A stretch of 64,000 bases of DNA from Cladopsammia gracilis (Eukaryota > Cnidaria > Anthozoa > Scleractinia > Dendrophylliidae), in contig JAJGOT010000021.1 in the NCBI GenBank assembly GCA_022457155.1, forward strand, positions 2,161,001 through 2,225,000, written 5' to 3'. The notes beneath the pieces were generated by a model. It did not search any database and had not been told where the DNA came from. It was given only the letters and a program-made list of their open reading frames with translations. Within the stretch, counting starts at the first letter, position 1; every line of letters begins with the position of its first letter. Below, one piece after another: positions 26,701-42,000 of this stretch. Position numbers and translations under genes: made by a program.

Positions 26701-29031
26701 TGTTGGAGAAATGAACTCTTTCGCATATAAAGCAACTGAAAAATGGTATCTCACAGTACTCAGCCTCAATTCAATTTCATTTGACAAGTCAATAACTAAA
26801 GACAATATTTGTACTAATCAAACCTTTTACAAAATGCTCGAATCTGATTGGTTATCAGCAGTCCCGATTAGAGCATTAATGGGACAGTTTACGCGTCCTG
26901 CTTGTAATTGGACGATGTAATTGGACAGCACGCGTCATTTGCACGCGCTATCCTTTTTCCATGCATGCATCTCGGTCAAAAACACACTCAATTGTTATGT
27001 TTTTAAACAAATCGGACTCCCGCTTCGCGGTTGTCCGATTTTGTTAATCACTCGTATGATTACAGACCAAATTGGGCTCCACTCAGTCCTATTACCACAT
27101 TTCATATTCTCAGTATTCGCCACTCCAGAAACTGTGAGGTGACTGAGCACCAGCTTTTGGCACTAAGATTTCTGGGATTGTTTGGGTATCCAATATATGA
27201 CTGATTAAATGGTTGCCTTTTGGAAACCATCCACCTATCGTAACTAACGCTGGTTACCCAAACGATCCCAGTGTTAACATGGTATTTGTGGTATTGCAGG
27301 CGCCAAGAAGCACACAAGCACAGCGATTTGTTTCCTAACTTGGGACCCTCAGTCTCTTATTGGTCAAGAGTTGATTCTAGGTGAGTCTGAGATATTTTAG
27401 CAGCAAATGAAATATCTGAAACCTTTAAGCGATCCGCAATATTATAGTGATCAGCATCAAATTTCTCCTTTAATATCAATGCTTTTGTCAATATGAGAGG
27501 TCATGAGAATTACGGACATGATCACTCCTGATGAATTCTCTTGATATTTTAACAAATTCTCCCCACTAATACTATGATAAATGTAAGGGGACAGGAAAGG
27601 AGAATTTGTATTTTGATACTGAGCATTAGAGGGTTTACATGGGAAAGGTAAAGCCACACTGACCAGCATACTTCACGCTGGGTGCTCACGTGGCTCACAT
27701 GGCTCACTTGGCTCACGTGGCTCACATGGCTCACGTGGCAAACGTGGCTCACGTGGCTCACGTGGCTCACGTGGCTCACATAGCCCACGTGGCTCACATG
27801 GCTCACATGGCTCACGTGGCTCAGATGGCTTACGTGGTTCACGTGGCTCACGTGGCTCACATGGCTCACATGGCTCTCATGGCTCACGTGGCTCAGATGG
27901 CTTTATACATGGCTCACATGGCTCACATGGCTCACATGGCTCGTCATAGCTCACATGGCTCTCATGGCTCACGTGGCTCAGATGGCTTACATGGCTCACG
28001 TGGCTCACATGGCCGGAGTTTCTAATCACTTGGTTTTTGTAATATGAAGTAACTAGGAGTATTGCTATGTCCCCACCCCCAGATGGGACACACCAGCATT
28101 ATGTCGCCAGCACCCTTCATACACCTGGGTGGATATAGAAAATGGGAAGCAACATTTCTTGTCTAAGAAAACAAAACAATAGCAACGGATGTAAAATTGT
28201 GATATTGTTAAATTATTAATTGTAGTTTTGTAGGTGCATGACACGAGTTTATTTCGATATAGTTTCTCCCCTCCCTCCCACCCTAAGTGGACTGAAATTT
28301 TATTTCTGGTTTCCTTTGTCGGTTGTTTATCTTGTTTTTAGTTTTTGCTTCGTAGTGGAAATAAACTTCCTTTCCCAAAAAAGTATCTTGGTGGTTGTTT
28401 TGTGGTCAGTTGTGTTTGCTAAGTGAGAATTCACTCTTAGATGCCAGAGGCTTATCTCATAATAGCCCACAATTTAGTGAAAGTACCTATAAACTATTAT
28501 CATATGACCCGTACGGCCCTGCAAACCTTTTCTTTCCAAAACCATTGATGAAAGTCCCGTATGAGGGCCGTACGTATTTACGCGAGTGGGGTCAGAAAAA
28601 GCCGTACGGCCTTACTACAAAAGCGGACAGCCTCGCGCGTTAAGATTTCAAGTAATTTTGTCGCCAATTTGGTCTTATGATAAAATACTTATTGACTAAG
28701 TTAGGTCAGGCCGGATGGGAAAATATTTGGCTCTCGGTCATGGCGCATGGACCTCCCTGCCCTCGGTCTGTATGCCATGACCTCGAGCCAAATATTTTCC
28801 CATCCGGCCCTCCCACTTAGTCAATAAGTACATATTATTTTGTTGTTGTTGTTTTAAAAGTGAAATTGAACAGTATGTTCCTGAAGAACCCATGTCACCG
28901 CCGTTTACAATTCGACGCAAACAAGAAAGCGGAGGAGAGGACATACTACAGCTGCCCTTGTTTGGAAGCACTTCCAAGGATGACAGTAAGATTCATTCAT
29001 TCATTTTATTTGCCATTAACCACATTAAAAA

Positions 29032-29078
<47 letters not shown>

Positions 29079-32000
29079 ACACTAGAAATTTATAATAACT
29101 TAAAGATGCTACACTACAAAATGTTTAATTTATCACCGACAGTTTTTGGCGCGATGATACAAATTTCCTTGGAATTTGTTTTTTGCCTGTTTTAATATTT
29201 ACATGTTGAACGTTGAATGCAATGGTGCATATTCACGTTATGCAAAGTTCAAGTGTTTTTTAGAGCACTCTCAGAAGTGACCAGCTACCCTCAGCAAGCA
29301 CGCAACCCCAGTGAGTTCTCAGTACAACTTTGTAATTGAAAACTCTCCTAAATGACCTTATGGTCCACGAAAAACCGTTTTGTGGCGGGGAAGTTTGATT
29401 CCTAAAAAAAATCCGTTTACATCGGGGAATCTGTATCGTCTATTAACTTCAAGATGATTTCTTTCAAATATTTAGTTCATATTCAAGGCATTGCATCTTG
29501 TTTTTGTATATTTTCTTTTATTTTCCATCGTTACTTATGCATTTCTTTAAGCAACGCTGCCCAAGGCTCGAGGCGGCTGTGAAGAAATGAGAACCTTCAG
29601 AAGGTTTAGCTCAGAAATTCAGTCGTCCGTGGAAAGGAAATGGGTCTATTTAAAAAGATTGCCTTCTAGTTAAGATTAATCTTCGAATCTTTTCATTGGT
29701 ATTTTTTAGTACATTCGTTTTCTACATACTGTGAGTTGACATTTGAACCTTACAATCGATACACCGGAATGCCCTGGAGGTGTAAACAACAGAAAAAGCT
29801 CAAAACTTCTCGGCTCGCCGGCGGAGTCGTTTTTGCCGGGATATATGTGAAATATTCCATGGAAGTTGAAGGAGGTTTCCCCCGTCCCTAGCCGTCTAAT
29901 TTTTTTCAATGCAAACTTTTGAAACCAATAAAACATCCTCCGCAAGCGGAGCTCACTAATTATCCCCGATGCAAATCAGATACGCCGACAGAACAGCCCA
30001 CAAAATACAAACACTTCTCTGCTCGCTGGAGGTTTCGTTTTAAGCGGCATCGACCTTAAACTTTCGGTAAAATTAGCAGGAGGTTTTCCGCATTCCTCGA
30101 CGAGAAAATGTTTTCAATGCGAACTTTCGAAGCGGAGGAAACAACCTCGGTGACTGGAGCTACACTAAGGCGGGTTGAACGGCCCCAGACAAAATGCAAG
30201 ACATGTTACACGGCCTTTTGACATCTAACAGGACCGCTTCTTGGGACTAATAAATTTTAAAATTAATTTCGAACGAAATTTCAAACTCAGTGTTTATTCC
30301 TTCCTGGAGATGAGTGGCCAAAATGTCACTTCGCAAGAGATCGCATTTATCTGGGTCCAAATCAAAGTAATAATTTTTTATAAACAATGCGCAGTGCATC
30401 ACGCTAAGTGACAATGGGTCTTTAACAGATGCAGGTCATTTTAAAAATGACAAAAACACGGAATTTCACATTTTACCTGACAGAAAAGTGGGACAGTTCT
30501 CAGCTATAGCAACAAACTCAACTGAATGTGTACAAATGTTTGTGGTATTTTCTAAGATCAAGACAACATATTGTTTTGTTTTATATTATTAGGTCCTGTA
30601 TACGGTGATGTGACTTTCAATGTTGGAGGACCAGTGTGGGCCATGGACTGGTGCCCAGTTCCTGGTAAATGGTTAAACTGTATATTATAAACGAAGTTCC
30701 GGTATAAAAGGCTTAGCTCCTCCCCCTTTTCACACCTTTTGGACGTGAAATGCAAATTAAGGCGTCTTTCAGTCACAAAACGTGGTTAACTTGCGCGTCC
30801 TTTAAAGGCCCACCTTCACCCAAAATGCTGTGCACGCCGTGATCACTTTCTGTGCTGAATTTCGTGTAACACGAAATTCACGCTTGAATGCGTGCAACCA
30901 ATCAGATCACGCGTATGAACAATGGAGCATTTCAAAACAAAAACAAAACGACCGCAACGTCTTTTGGGTGAAGGTGGGCCTTTAAGTATAATTTGCTTCA
31001 AAAATCTAATTAAACCAAGATTTTACCTAAGCAAAAAAAGAAATAGAAGTTCATATAAAGACTTCTGATATAACTTTCATAAAGTTTTTCCAAATTGGGT
31101 TAGCAATGGTCTTAGTAATGACGCATGTTATTTGTCAGTTGTTTATGCTTCAGTGGTTGATTGACGACTGGAGGTGAGAATGGCCAGGCCAGGCTCCTTT
31201 TATACCGGAACATCGTGTTTAACGGAGCTACAATCTCGGGCAGAATAAAAAGAGAAATAACACCTCCCCTCACCCCGATTCAAAGATGGATTTGCGCGAA
31301 AACCAAAACGCGCTATTTTCCCATCACTGAACTGGGGAGGAGGGGTGGTATTAATTTTTCATTTGAAATGTCCAAGATTGTAGGTCACCATTAGCACTGT
31401 TGCTTTAGAAAGCCCAAAAGACACAATTTATTTAATTTGTATATCACTGGAAACCCCCAAAATAGTGGTCCCGTTTTGTTTAAATTACTCTATCTTTAAA
31501 TTGCAGATGGCCAGAATGGAAATGGATTGCAACTCTGAAAAAAATAGGCCAATAGAGTACTAAAGTGATGACGTCGCAAAACCTAAATTTGTGAAATTAT
31601 GGGATTTGATTAGATATTCGGAAAGGGCATGACGAAAAAAGTCCACTTGCCAAAAGTCAGCATCTTATTGCAATTTGGGGGTGAGATATGCATTTTGCGT
31701 CATGTCCTTTCCGAAGATCAAATCAAATCCCATAATTTCACAAATTTTTAAAAGTTTTTGTGAAGTCACACTTTAGTACTCTATTGTTTTCAAGTTTATC
31801 CCCTTATCGGCTTGTTTTGTGGAAAAATGGCTTAAACTCGGATTATGGTTGATTCTCTTCGAAAACGCACTTGATATCTTCCTAATAGTGTTCTATAAGC
31901 ATTTGAATTATGTCTGCCAAGTTGGGGCAGTTTTGGCCCCTGGAATGTCAAAATTCCAATGGCTGCTGGGATGACCAAATGACATAAAACATGATTCAAA

Positions 32001-35000
32001 AGGCAATGAACCAGCCGATTCGCATATAAGCGAGTCTAATTAACATCAAATTACCGCATGCAAGCGGTTGAAGTAGGCCCAATAGATGGTTTTCAGTCAC
32101 GTGACCGTCAGTCCTGTGGGACTCAAATGACAAAGGCCTTGGCGGCCATGTTGGTGCACATATCAAAAGAAGTTCATTAATATTCTTTTGTAGTTGTACA
32201 CCAATATAGCCGCCGTGACGTAACGTGGAAACCATCTATTCACCTACTGAGAAATAACGAAAATAGAGCTGATCTCAAACTGGCTTTTGACTTTCATTTG
32301 AACATTTTACATAAACTGAAACTCCTTTTTTTAGGGTAAAAGAAGGAAAAAGATCAGAAGGGTGTATGCCCCGAACCCGAGTCGTTTGCTTCATAACTAA
32401 TACCCATATCCACTACGCCAACGAGGGCTAGCTGACGACGGGAACTGTAATTTTTAACATATTTATAGAGTTACCCATAACCATAAATGAAAGCTAACCG
32501 TTTTCAAGTCAGTGCTTCACCCTAACACTGCAGATCAGTGCTGAACTGGAGCCGTTTTCTGTTCTCGTGTACGTCAGTAATATAAAGAATACTGTTAGGT
32601 AAATAGGGCCTATTTTACTCGCTTGCATGCGGTAATTTAATGTTAATTAGACCCGCTTATATGCGGTTAATTATATGCGAACGGGTGAATGAACAATACC
32701 CTGCCACAACACAATAGCCAACTGAACAATTGTTTAGTCTTTACAACACCAAGATATAGGTTGCGCTAGATTCACTTACCTTCGTGCACAACTTGGAGTG
32801 AAGACGTTTGATGATGATTCTAAGTGCATCATGAAAATTCCTAATTTTCACTCGGACCTGAATTTAAAACTACTATGCCAAATTTCCCTCAGTTATTTCT
32901 TTATTGAATATTAAATCATACTTCTTGGCCGTTTGTCGTAAAACAAACACTTCCACAAGAAGGTACTGTTTAGTAGCTTTTTTTTAGTTTTTCACATTTA
33001 TTGATTTATGATGCTTGGAGTAACCCTATCTATGGACTCAAAGGTTAGCTTACATTTGTTTTGAATACTGACAATTTAGGAATTTATTGACATCCCCTCC
33101 CCCCCCCCCACTATCTCCCTCCCACCCCCACTATCTCCCCTCCCCCCACTATCTCCCTTCCCCCACTATCTCCCCTCCCCCCCACTATCTCCCCCCCCCC
33201 ACTATCTCCCCTCCCCCCACTATCTCCCTCCCCTCACTATCTCCCCTCCCCCCACTATCTCCCCTCCCCCTCACCATCTCCCCTTCCCCTTCCATGGTAT
33301 GCATGATTACAAAGGATTTGGAGGTAATATGTAGATTTGTAACGTTAACACCATGTTGTACATGCCTGCTCTTGCTTTCTTAGATTCCAGAAACACAGAA
33401 GAACAGTTCCTTGCGATCAGTGCTCACAGATCAATGGACCAGGTATTTAAATTGTAATTCTTGTACACAAGTTTTACATCCTCTTTTATCAAGTTGATTT
33501 GTTGACACTTATGAAGACATGGTTGTTTAGTGGCCAGCATATTGCACTAATTGATCTGAAGGTTGATGATTTGAGCCCCGGTCATAACCATGAAGTTCTT
33601 TTCTTAAACATTAAACTTTGTCCACATTGCATTTGTCCGCCATGGTGGTAAATGGTTCCGAGAAACATGATGTTTGGAGTAACCCTACAATTGAGGGGGA
33701 GAGAGGAGTAGAAATACGTGCTTGTTGCTTAAGGTCCGACCATGTGAGCTGGCCTGTGACTTACATAAACCATTCCTTGCTGTGACTAAAGCAACTGCTT
33801 CAAATGTGAATATTGGATTTGGTTGATCAGTACAATGAGTAGTCAATAATGATAGCTTCATTAGTCCCTTTCCAGTCGCTTGTCATATAGTTTATATATT
33901 GTAACTAGTAGTTAGCTAGTGTTGTTGTTGTACTTGCAAGTAGATTTGCGTGCTGTTAAATAAGTGTTTACCTAAAAAATAAAAAAAAAATAAACTATTG
34001 CAATGAATAGTACTTCTCTTTAGCAGATGGCTTCCTCAATGGAATTCCGATAATTTGTCCTGTCATTGCATTGGGAGACTTAAGTCAGTTCACGAGGAAC
34101 TGACATATTTAGCTATATAGCATTTCTTTGTTACTAGGTGCATTCCATACATAAGACTATATGTACTAAGGGACTCATACAGCTGTGGAATGTTGGCAAG
34201 TTGACGGTGAATTCTGCAAGGTAGAGTTTTGTTAAAGTTCAATTTTCTTGTAGACCTCCTATTTTAAGCATACTCTACAATTTCTCACTTCCAAAAGTTA
34301 GTTTGTCAATGGCTCATCCTTCGTTGGAACGTTCTCCTTTGATACTATTTCATTGTTGAGTTAACTAATATCAATGCAAACTCGTTCAAAAATGCGTTTC
34401 CAAAATGGCACTATGACCATTTTTAAGAAGAAATTGTTGAATGAAATATTTACACTTTCAGGGCTGCAAATAACAGTCGGTCATCGGACAATGACCGACC
34501 AAAATTTGCCATTGTCCGACGAAATCGCAACCGTGGTCGGACATTATGTCGGTATATACTTCATGGTAGTTTTAATTTATGCACGTCAAAGAATCCGGCA
34601 CTAACTTAGGGCTAAAAACTCATTTTAAAATGGTTAGCTTTTATTTACTGTTATGGATATCACTACCCATAACAGTAAATAATAGCTAACCATTTTAAAA
34701 TGAGTTTTTAGGATCCCTATATGATAGGATCCCTATATGGTGTGTTACAATGAAGTATATACCATTATGTCCGGAAAACTTGCAAATGGCTGACCGTGTT
34801 TGAAATCGCCCTATAATGCATTGCAAACCCTTGAGCATTGAATACGTCATGTATGCCCGCTTGCAATGCCTGGTAAATAATGTGATGTACGACCAAATTT
34901 TTCGTTTGTCCGACCAAAATGGTGCCCAAGTCTGACATATGTCCTTTCAAGAAAAAATAATTATTTGCAGCCCTGCACTTTGGTTAACATCCAGATTATT

Positions 35001-38000
35001 TTGCAAAGGGGCTGATGATATAACAAACAGAATAAACTGTTGAAACTCGCTCTCGTCTGTGTTGCATTATTTTTTCATTTACTTCTTTGTCACCATTGCG
35101 TTCACTAATAACAATGCAAAACTATTCAGACATGTTGTTTCCAAAATTGTGCTATACATTTACACTTAAAAGTGTGGCCATTTCTCACAACCAAATCGTT
35201 AACAATATTTACTGGTTAACCAAGCTATAGTCCATATAACATCTTTCAGAACAGCTCACATCATTACGTTGATGCACTGTAAGGCTGGAGGTCTGTTGCT
35301 AACAGGGATTGTCCGAATTTATATTTATTGGTTCATGAAGCTAAAGTCAATGCAAAACAATAACAACAACAACAACAATTTATTCAACAACAACAACAAC
35401 GACAACAATTTTGTTGGTTCATGAAGCTAAAGTCAATGCAAAACTAGGTTAACACTTATTTCCATCTGTCAAACTGACGTTGGACACATTATGAACTTTA
35501 CACAATGCAACATTCTTCATCGCTGTATTACTGACGTATACGGAAACAAAACCCGATTTATTACTCAGAAAACTGAGAGAACAGAGCTCCGATTAAACAA
35601 AGAAGAAAGTTTTGGGGTTTAGCATTGATCTGCAGTGTTTAGGGTTAAGCACTGATTTGAAAACGGTTAGCTTTCATTTATTGTTATGGGTAACTCTATA
35701 AATATGTTAAAAATTACAGCTCCCGGCAGCTAGTCCTCATTGGTACAGTGGATAAGGATATTAGTTATGAAGCGAACGACCCGGGTTCGAGGCATACACT
35801 ATTCTGATCTTTTTTCTAATTTTACTCTTAAGTGTGAAATAGGTTTTACTTCATGTAACTTTAAGTGAAAAGGAAAAGTCAGTTCGACAGATGGAAATAA
35901 GTGTTAACCGCAAAACTATGGGTGTTTCTTGGCGTTGCGGAAGCCATTGTTGGTTAGCTTTTGTATTGTGGTGTGGGTATTGTTCAGTGTCTTTTGAATC
36001 TTTTGTTTTACGTCATTTGGTGATCACACCATCCGCAACACCAAGAAACTACAAAAACTATTCAGAATAGCTCCGCTGTTTAAAAATCACTTGCATCAAC
36101 ATGATGCAAAATCAATCAATCAGTTGTTAGTATGTGGCCATTTCTTCCGAAGAAATTGTTAGAATATATATTCATGGGCTTACAAACCATAGTTACGTAA
36201 CCTGTCACAGCACTCTCTTGCTAATGACAATGGAATTTACATCCAATTTGATTGTAACTCTCTTGCTTATTATGTCAAATTTACATCATTGAAATCACTT
36301 ATAATATGTCGACTGCATAATAATTCAGAAACATTGTTTTTAAAATTGCACTGTGAGTATGTTCATCTTTTTCAAGTAATGCTCCACATAAGAACTACGG
36401 AAAACTTCATTGTTCTGCCGCATTATCTCTTTCACACACAGGATGTCTTTGATTTCAAGAATAGGGGAGGAGCTGATGGTTCATAATTATATTTCAGTAT
36501 AAAAATAAAGAAAATCAATTTTGGTCAAATAAATTTTAGGAAATGTTCGGGCTTAACCAATCAGAATAGCTGAAGATAATAGCTAATAATTTTTGCTTCT
36601 TTGATGAAGTTCCGCAAACACAATTTCTTGACTCTTTTGGAGCCATCTCCCTCATGCCCCTAACACTACTTACTCATGCACAAAAGACCTTTTTAGCTAC
36701 TTCCATTGTTTAACTGCTATAAAGTCTTTTTCTTCGCCTCACCTCTTATTTTTTATTTTTTTTTATTTATTTATTTATTTATCTATTTTATTTTATTTTA
36801 TATTTATTTTTATTATTGTTTTTTTTTGTAGTTTCTCAATTTCTTTTCTTTATTGTTACTCAACATATGTGTAGTAAGATATTTTGTTTAAATAACGCCG
36901 CTCTTTGTAAGTATCTGTTAATATGTAAGAGGAACACTCAATAAAGGAAAAAAAATATATTGAAGTTCGACGTTTGAACCGGGCCTAACAATAGTTTCCG
37001 CAACACCAAGAAATACCCACCATTTCCATTCTATTTATAAATATAAAATAAATGTAACGTAACGCTAAAACACCCCACTGAAACAACGATTCATGAGATG
37101 AGCATAGAGTTTTTGGATTGCTTGAAACGTGAAGGAAAAATTAAAAAAATATATATATAATTTCTTTTAAAAATTGCATGTTGTGCAATTGGGTCTCAAA
37201 TTACTTGAAACCTTTAAAAAATCAGACAAAATGCACCTTGAACCTTAACTTTTTAGCGGTCTTTGAATCTAGGCCAATGAGATCACTAGTTGTAACAATG
37301 AAAAAAGTCGAGATTCCATCATGCATTGCCATTAGCACTTTCCTTCTTATGCAGATCATTACTTAAGAAGAAACTGGTTTAGAAAGCAAAATTCTATACA
37401 AAACTATGAAGAAACTGTGGTGCTGCACCATTGAGGAAGTGGGGAAGTGGAAAGTCACGTTTCCAGCACAAGTCCTTTGTCAGAGCAAAGTACAGATCAG
37501 TCATACTGTTTAGTTCACTAATGTCCATGCAAAATTATTCAGAACTTTCATGTTGAGTATTGAAAAAAAAAAATAGGGGAGTATGTTGTCTGCTTTGATC
37601 ATTTGCGTTCATCTCATTTTCCAATGTTGATCTCTTTAACAGTTCAGGATGTACCCCAACTTTGTCACTTGGCATTGCACACAGCTATGGTGCCATATGG
37701 GACATCAGCTGGTGTCCCTCAGGGGCGTGGGAGCCTAAATCTTCCAACAAAGACCAGGTACAGTATGCATTCCAAGCTAGGACTTAAAGGGGCCATGTCT
37801 CGAAGATGTGGCTGATTTTGGCCAAGCTATTGATTGTGGCTGATTTTGCATCGGCAGTTGTGTAGAAGTATGGATGTGTAGTCAACTACAAGAGGTTTAA
37901 AACAACAGAAAAATTCAAGTCATCAGCATTGAAAGTGGTCGTGGTCGCTTACAAGAGGTGGTCATTTACTTTAGGTTTCAACTGATAACAATTTGACGTA

Positions 38001-39054
38001 GGAGAGTTGGTCGCACATGGAAGTTTGACTTATTTGTTTACAAAACTAGACCACTATTCTAAATAGAGTATATAGCGCACATATCACACATGTCTCATGG
38101 CGCTTTACATACACTTATGGGAATGAGATTGGACGTCAGCTTATAAAGGCGCCACAGGCAGTCGCTATCGGTCCATTGTTGATCTCATCTCACCCACCCC
38201 ACCCATGAACAAGTGACACTGAGGGTGGTCACAGCCAGGGTTTGTTACGTCCTCAGTAGTTCCTTTTACGTTCCATGGGAGATGGGACCGCCATTTGGTG
38301 ACAGAGCCCCTGTAAAATATGTCATCAAATTGTCTAAATGCCCATTGCCGTAATAAGGGCATGCACCCAAAATCTTTATGATACCATGCAAGGATTGGTT
38401 TTGTAATGAACTCCTAAACTGTGGTGTAAGTATCTAATTTATATATTTTATATTTCATTAAGGTTACAGTGGACCTTCAGATCGAAAATTTATTGAAAAT
38501 TTTTTTTGGCGTCAAAATAAAGTTAACAGAATGAACTTTCATCCAAAAAAAAAAAATTATCGAAAAATAGTGAAAATTGACGGAGAAATGACGGGATAAC
38601 TTTTGTGGGCGGAGTTTGTTTATGAAGCGATATGTTTTTTTAAGCGCTGTTTTCTCAAAGTTAATTTTTCGCTTGTTGGGGACACTTTAAAGAGCTACAA
38701 CTCAAAGGAAATTTGTTTGATTTTCCTCAAATTTGGACAGAAGCTAGGCTAACATATAATCAACAAAAACGTGTCGGCGAATTCCTTATTTCCAAAAACT
38801 TTTTCGTCAAGAGCCATTTCCGTGCGATCATTCCAATTTTTTTTCTCCCTTTTTCGAAAATATTCTGTAACTTTTAACTGCAAATGAATATGGGAAATCG
38901 CCGACACGTTTTTTTAGCGCTTCGTGTCCGGAAACCCGAGAACAAATCAAATCTGTTATACTAAGGACACCCCCGAAGGTACACTGTAACCTTAATTCTT
39001 ATTAAGGCTGTTTTAAATAATGACAATCAAATTTAGTGAAATAGTCATTATTGT

Positions 39055-39085
<31 letters not shown>

Positions 39086-42000
39086 AAAAATATTTATTTT
39101 TAAAGTTCACTTCAACTATTACAAAATATCTTTGGGATGAAGACTAAAGAAACTCTCACTGCTTTTACGGGCTCGTTTTTTCCTTTATTACCAAAGAAAA
39201 AGACCAGTTGCAAGACTTTGTTTGAAATAGCTAATTGATGGATTGTTAAATACCGAACTGTGGAACATTAACTTCGGCGTTTGTTTTGTTACACGTTGCA
39301 GTTCAGAAATTGCTAATAAAGATAAGATGTCACTCACAATTGTGGATTTAAATTTATATTGCCTTTGCATTTGATTTTTAGAGCGATGGCCTTTCTCGTC
39401 TAGGTTTGATGGCTGTAGCGTGTAGTGACGGCTTAGTTCGTATCCTCAGGTATGGTTTTTTGTGTACATCTAAAGGCGTGTTTACACCACAAACTAAAAT
39501 TGACAAACTCATGTTTGCAAACTCCAAAAAGTTGACATGTCATCTTGTGTTTCACGCGACAAATTTCGGGACACCACACCCTCTCTACTATAGTGTTCTT
39601 TCTTGTCGCGGAGGGGAAGTTGGTTTCGAAAGACGATGTGACGGTGGAGGTTAGAGGTAGCAGTTAAATTTAGGACTAAGCAACCCGAGAAGCTAGGTGG
39701 TACAGTGGTACGGTAGGCTATGTAAGCCTAAGCCTAGCTGAGGTCGCAGGTTCAAACCTGAGTGGGGATTTTAAATTTTCTTTTTCACACCTAAAAATTT
39801 ATTGAAAATAAAATTCTAAGTGTCGACAATACGTTATGTAAGTCTCAATAAGGTGTCCGACGTCCTTCTGGACGGTATGATTTAGGCACAACCCTTCGCC
39901 AGAGCGAATCAGGGAATTGTGGGTAGTGTGTGGTTTATATATCGAATGGTGGAGCTATGTCATTGGTGGAAACATAGATTAATTGAATGAAAAGCGTTTG
40001 TTCATTCCCTGGGGAGTAAGATTGCTGATTTCAAGGGTAAATTGTTGCTTGGTGTAGGGAAAGGCCGCAGATCGCCATGTGTTGCTTAGAATAATTGGGA
40101 AGATTAAAGTGTCGAGCGACTGGTTTAGATGCGTCTTTGTCGTTTATTTCAACGATTACTAAGATTTCTGTCATTTTCAATAATTAAAAGCCCGTTTACA
40201 CAGGCGATATTTTGTGCAATTTTTGTCGCGTGTGTAAACTTGCGGCGATTTCAGTGCGATTTGTTAGCGATGTGTCGCTCGAAACCTGATGCAACTTGGC
40301 GGCGATTTTTGGGAAATCACAGCAATTGAAAGCAAACGTCGCACTCGAATCACACAGAAAATCGCCGCTTGTTTAAACTTGCGACAAAAGTTGCATTGGA
40401 GAGCGCGACAAAAATCGCATCAAAAATCGCATGTATAAACGGGCCCTTTAAACCACTCAATTGACTTGAGAATATAAGTAATGCCTCAGTTATCTCTTGC
40501 AGCATACCCTGGCCGTCAGCGTTATTCCGTTCATTACACACCAAGCAGTCTGATACCCACTCCTCGTATCCTCCTGGTAACTAACTCTTTAATTCTTCCT
40601 TTTGTTTGTTTGCCCTTGCAATAGCCCTTATCGAAGATGAGTACGCCACGCCAACATATCAGCGGTTTCTCGCTTTCTTGACCCTATAGTCTCGTTTTGA
40701 TGTTTACGCTCATCGTCGTCAGAGGTTGTCGTAAACATCAAAACGAGACTATAGGGTCAAGAAAGCGAGAAACCGCTGATATGTTGGCGTGGCGTACTCA
40801 TCTATGATAAGGGCCATTTGTATCATGAAGAGGATATCAAGGTTTAAGGTTGTGAAATGAAGTTAGAACCACCTTGTTTAACTTAAAAACAGCACTACAC
40901 AAGACTACGCTGCTCTAAAGCTTTCATTTGAATGGTCACAACATTGATAATTTCTTTATTACTAGGTCTTTCCCGATTGCGCTGGTAAAATCCTAAAGAA
41001 ATGCTGGCAAAAATAGTTAAAAAGTGCTCAAAATGTGCTCAAAATCTCAAAATAGTGAGCTCAAAAAGTGCTAGAAATTGTGAACAGTCAAAGCTTTTCG
41101 TAAATATATCAATTTTTACTGAAGTAATTAACCTTTCAATCTATTTTGCGTAGTGTTATTCGACCGGTTGTTACGAAAGGTTGATAGAATATAGAACAAT
41201 AATATATTTTAAGTTACTTCACATGGAACAACGAACGTAACAATGCTTTATCACGTCCATAATAAAATTTGAAGACTCTTCTGTTTTCACGCTCAGTAAG
41301 TCCGTGTGTCTTTCCATGACAACAGTCTTGTATTCTTAACAACATTATTAGTTATTCAAATTTATGACCTGGAACACGATTCTCGTTGCGAGCGACACAC
41401 AGTTTTTCCTTTATAATGTTTTAGAAAACATATGTTGCTCGAAGTGTGAAATATTGCTCAAATGTTGCCCAGAGTGCGACTTAGTGCTCATACGGTGCTC
41501 AAAATGCAAAATAGTGCTCCAAACTCAACAAAGTGCTCAAAAGGTGCTCAGCGCAATCGGAAAAGGCCTATTTATTGCAGCAACGTTAAATGAGCTGTGT
41601 CGTGGATATTTAGACGTATTGGGGTCAATTTAATACCAAGTACCTTTGTCATGCAGAAAATGTTTATAGAACACTAAAGGCTGGTTTTCACTGACGACGG
41701 AGTCGCAGTCGTAATCAGAAGGCAGAGCGATACGGTCTAGTGAAAATCAAACCGACGGAATCGGAAGAAGATTACGGAGTCATAAGCGGAGTCGGAAGAA
41801 AATGGAACCGTTCTGATTCTTCCGACTCTGATTCCATGGAGGTTATGTCTCTGCTTACGACTCCGAGTTTCGATTTTCACTAGGTCGGAAGCGCTCTTAC
41901 GGCTCTGACTACGACTTCAACTCCGTCGCCAGTGAAAACCAGCGGTAATAGGTCCATGATAACCGTCACGTCACCAAATAAAGAAACCATAACGAGGGAA

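Noticed and set aside
26746..26920. Extension of exon 10 past ATGGTATCT
   Set aside because: The donor at 26746 joins in frame to 27300 giving a Trp; the extension is AT-rich and unlike the rest.
27549..28025. HVSHVSH and MAHMAHV open frames
   Set aside because: Produced by the 9-bp repeat on both strands; intronic.
33087..33383. Pro/Ser-rich frame
   Set aside because: 16-bp CT-rich minisatellite.
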